A stretch of DNA of 64,000 nt from Alistipes sp. (GTDB lineage: Bacteria; Bacteroidota; Bacteroidia; Bacteroidales; Rikenellaceae). A model generated the notes under the pieces. It saw nothing but the letters and a program-made list of their open reading frames with translations. It did not search any database and was not told where the DNA came from. The stretch covers positions 38,416-102,415 of the forward strand of contig JAGBCY010000028.1 of assembly GCA_017937765.1 (NCBI GenBank), read 5' to 3'. A program made the translations under genes and the position numbers. Below, piece by piece: positions 62,816 through 64,000 of this stretch (positions are counted from its first letter, which is position 1; every line of letters begins with the position of its first letter).

Positions 62816-62842
62816 TTGTGGCGTTTGCAAAAGAAAATCGCT

Positions 62843-63601
62843 ATGCTACGACGACTGCTTTTATTAGCTGCATTTATCGCCACGATGCTCCCAGCGGGAC
62901 TACGGGCTCAGGAGGTAGAGATACATACGCCTAATGAGGATGACATTCTCAACCAGACACTTTCTACAACGTCACCCTACTACTACACCAACCTGATGCT
63001 CGCCTACCGCAACGGCACAGAGCCCCTCGACCACAACGGCTATTACTACCTCTACTATGGCTACGCCTATCAGGAGGGTTATCGTCCCTTTGTCAAGAAC
63101 GATGCCCTCGACCTGATGCTCGAAATAATGTCGGGCATCGACCCCGAGAAGCCAACCGTGGGACAACTCGAGGCACTCATCGAGCGAGGCACCGAGTCGA
63201 TGGAGCTCGACCCGTTCAATCCCAAGGTACTCAATATGTTGGCATATGCCTACGGTGCATTGGGTGACACCAACCGCGAGCAGCTATATTTCAACCACCT
63301 AAACGGCATACTCCGCGCCATAGAGTCATCGGGAACGGGACGCGAGGAGAAGTCGCCGTGGCATATCCTTATGTTCTCGCACGCCTACGATGTCGTGGCG
63401 GCGAAGGGCTATGCCTACAACGAGGGTCGCATAATAAGTCGCACGGTGGAGTTTGTACCACTATTGCGTAGGGCAGCAGATAGGACCAAGGGGTTCTATT
63501 TCGATTATAGCCGTGTATATCGCAACAAGCCCGACGACGTGGTAATCAAGCGCGATAGGACGTGGCAGATTAACAACCTTAAACCACAAGAGTATAAATA
63601 A
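62843..63601 (+). CDS. Secreted DUF4919-like protein
   Basis: The 252-residue protein has a signal (MLRRLLLLAAFIATMLPAGLRA). The mature part carries YYYTNLMLAYRNGTEPLDHN, YYYLYYGYAYQEGY, and MELDPFNPKVLNMLAYAYGALGD, which is TPR-like. These fit DUF4919, a family common in Bacteroidetes and of unknown function. It is probably periplasmic. The ATG at 62843 is preferred to a TTG at 62816. The gene follows dapA by 27 bases. Confidence 0.78.
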   Translation: MLRRLLLLAAFIATMLPAGLRAQEVEIHTPNEDDILNQTLSTTSPYYYTNLMLAYRNGTEPLDHNGYYYLYYGYAYQEGYRPFVKNDALDLMLEIMSGIDPEKPTVGQLEALIERGTESMELDPFNPKVLNMLAYAYGALGDTNREQLYFNHLNGILRAIESSGTGREEKSPWHILMFSHAYDVVAAKGYAYNEGRIISRTVEFVPLLRRAADRTKGFYFDYSRVYRNKPDDVVIKRDRTWQINNLKPQEYK

Positions 63602-63651
63602 CGGCCTACACCACAACAAGGTACAATAATATTCGGTGGGGGCTAACCAAA

Positions 63652-64000
63652 ACAGCCTCAAGTGGTGGAAGTTCAGTACTTTTTCGTATCTTTGTCGTCG
63701 TAACGACGGTCCTACTACATTGTGGTTCTACAACATCGAAAGCCTCAAGTAATGTAAGTTCAGTACTTTTTCGTATCTTTGCCGTCGTAACGACGGTCCT
63801 ACTACATTGTGGTTCTACAACATCGAAAGCCTCAAGTAATGTAAGTTCAGTACTTTTTTGTATCTTTGCCGTCGTAACGACGGACCTACTACATTGTGGT
63901 TCTACAACATCGAAAGCCTCAAGTAATGTAAGTTCAGTACTTTTTTGTATCTTTGCCGTCGTAACGACGGACCTACTACATTGTGGTTCTACAACATCGA
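63652..64000 (+). repeat. Tandem array of 87-bp repeats running off the window
   Basis: A partial copy (63652-63696) is followed by complete units starting at 63697, 63784 and 63871, and a partial unit from 63958 to the window end. The period is exactly 87 bases. Each unit has the 15-base palindrome CCGTCGTAACGACGG (centre A; the first is imperfect), the core CTACAACATCGAAAG, and a TATCTTTG box at 63687, 63774, 63861 and 63948. Adjacent units differ at only a few bases. A diverged single copy lies at 10938-11034. Confidence 0.95.

Noticed and set aside
63601-64000. A continuous open frame on the plus strand (and another on the minus strand) through the 87-bp repeats, giving a 29-residue repeated peptide
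   Set aside because: 87 is divisible by three, so any frame free of stops in one unit stays open. No ATG starts it, both strands are open, and the copy at 11 kb has a frame-breaking length of 89. A repeat protein is not supported.
63652-64000. CRISPR array
   Set aside because: The whole 87-bp unit is repeated with no unique spacers, and there are no cas genes.

Overview
The window is about 64 kb of chromosome from a member of the Bacteroidales. Three things support this. Promoters follow the Bacteroidetes pattern: a TTG/TTTG box, 19-21 bases, then TAnnTTTG. The gene families are typical of the group: TonB receptor with PnuT under a TPP riboswitch, BspA-type leucine-rich lipoproteins, a DUF4919-like protein, and a three-gene fumarate reductase. 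The start regions are A-rich and lack strong Shine-Dalgarno sequences. The moderate GC content and family mix suggest a Rikenellaceae/Alistipes-like organism, but that is inference. No rRNA, tRNA, CRISPR array, integrase or transposase was recognised. Most of the window is core metabolism, with a few accessory islands.

Left part (1-10.9 kb, mostly minus strand): a compact purine operon purE-purL-purC-purF-purM-purN, with purN cut by the window edge. It is preceded by a 57-codon ORF and a terminator-like hairpin. Next comes a thiamine uptake unit: promoter, TPP riboswitch, TonB-dependent receptor, PnuT-like permease. From 10.9 to 18.8 kb on the plus strand lie a BspA-like lipoprotein behind a solitary copy of a dispersed repeat, rpe, an ABC-F ATPase, rlmB, a YgjP-like metalloprotein, an OmpA-like protein and a small conserved protein, with ispE on the opposite strand. 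From 18.9 to 25.2 kb are two FKBP lipoproteins, an NhaD-like antiporter, a ureohydrolase homologue lacking half of its metal ligands, pdxB and the 5-formyl-THF cyclo-ligase. Then come the highly expressed-looking fumarate reductase genes sdhCAB, a threonine dehydrogenase-like protein and a YqaA-like membrane protein.

The pyrimidine operon (30.8-40.7 kb) holds every de novo UMP gene: pyrC-carA-carB-pyrK-pyrD-pyrF-pyrE-pyrB. It has three unusual traits. A 34-codon leader ORF ends four bases before an intrinsic terminator that itself abuts the pyrC start, an arrangement like E. coli pyrBI attenuation. CarA has lost all three glutaminase catalytic residues. PyrB carries a PyrI-type zinc tail without the allosteric domain.

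The right part (40.9-64 kb) has an accessory operon of paired barrel proteins plus a lipoprotein, and a barrel gene with a G9 tract inside its promoter spacer (a candidate phase-variable switch). It continues with fmt, an LptF/LptG permease and a ZnuB-like permease; mtaB, a kinase-less HAMP sensor and trkH; periplasmic and surface proteins; an acyl-ACP thioesterase, a glycosyltransferase and a choloylglycine-hydrolase-family enzyme. An AT-rich secreted protein with a long structured leader follows, then ligA, dapA and a DUF4919-like protein. The window ends inside a tandem array of 87-bp repeats related to the solitary copy near 11 kb.
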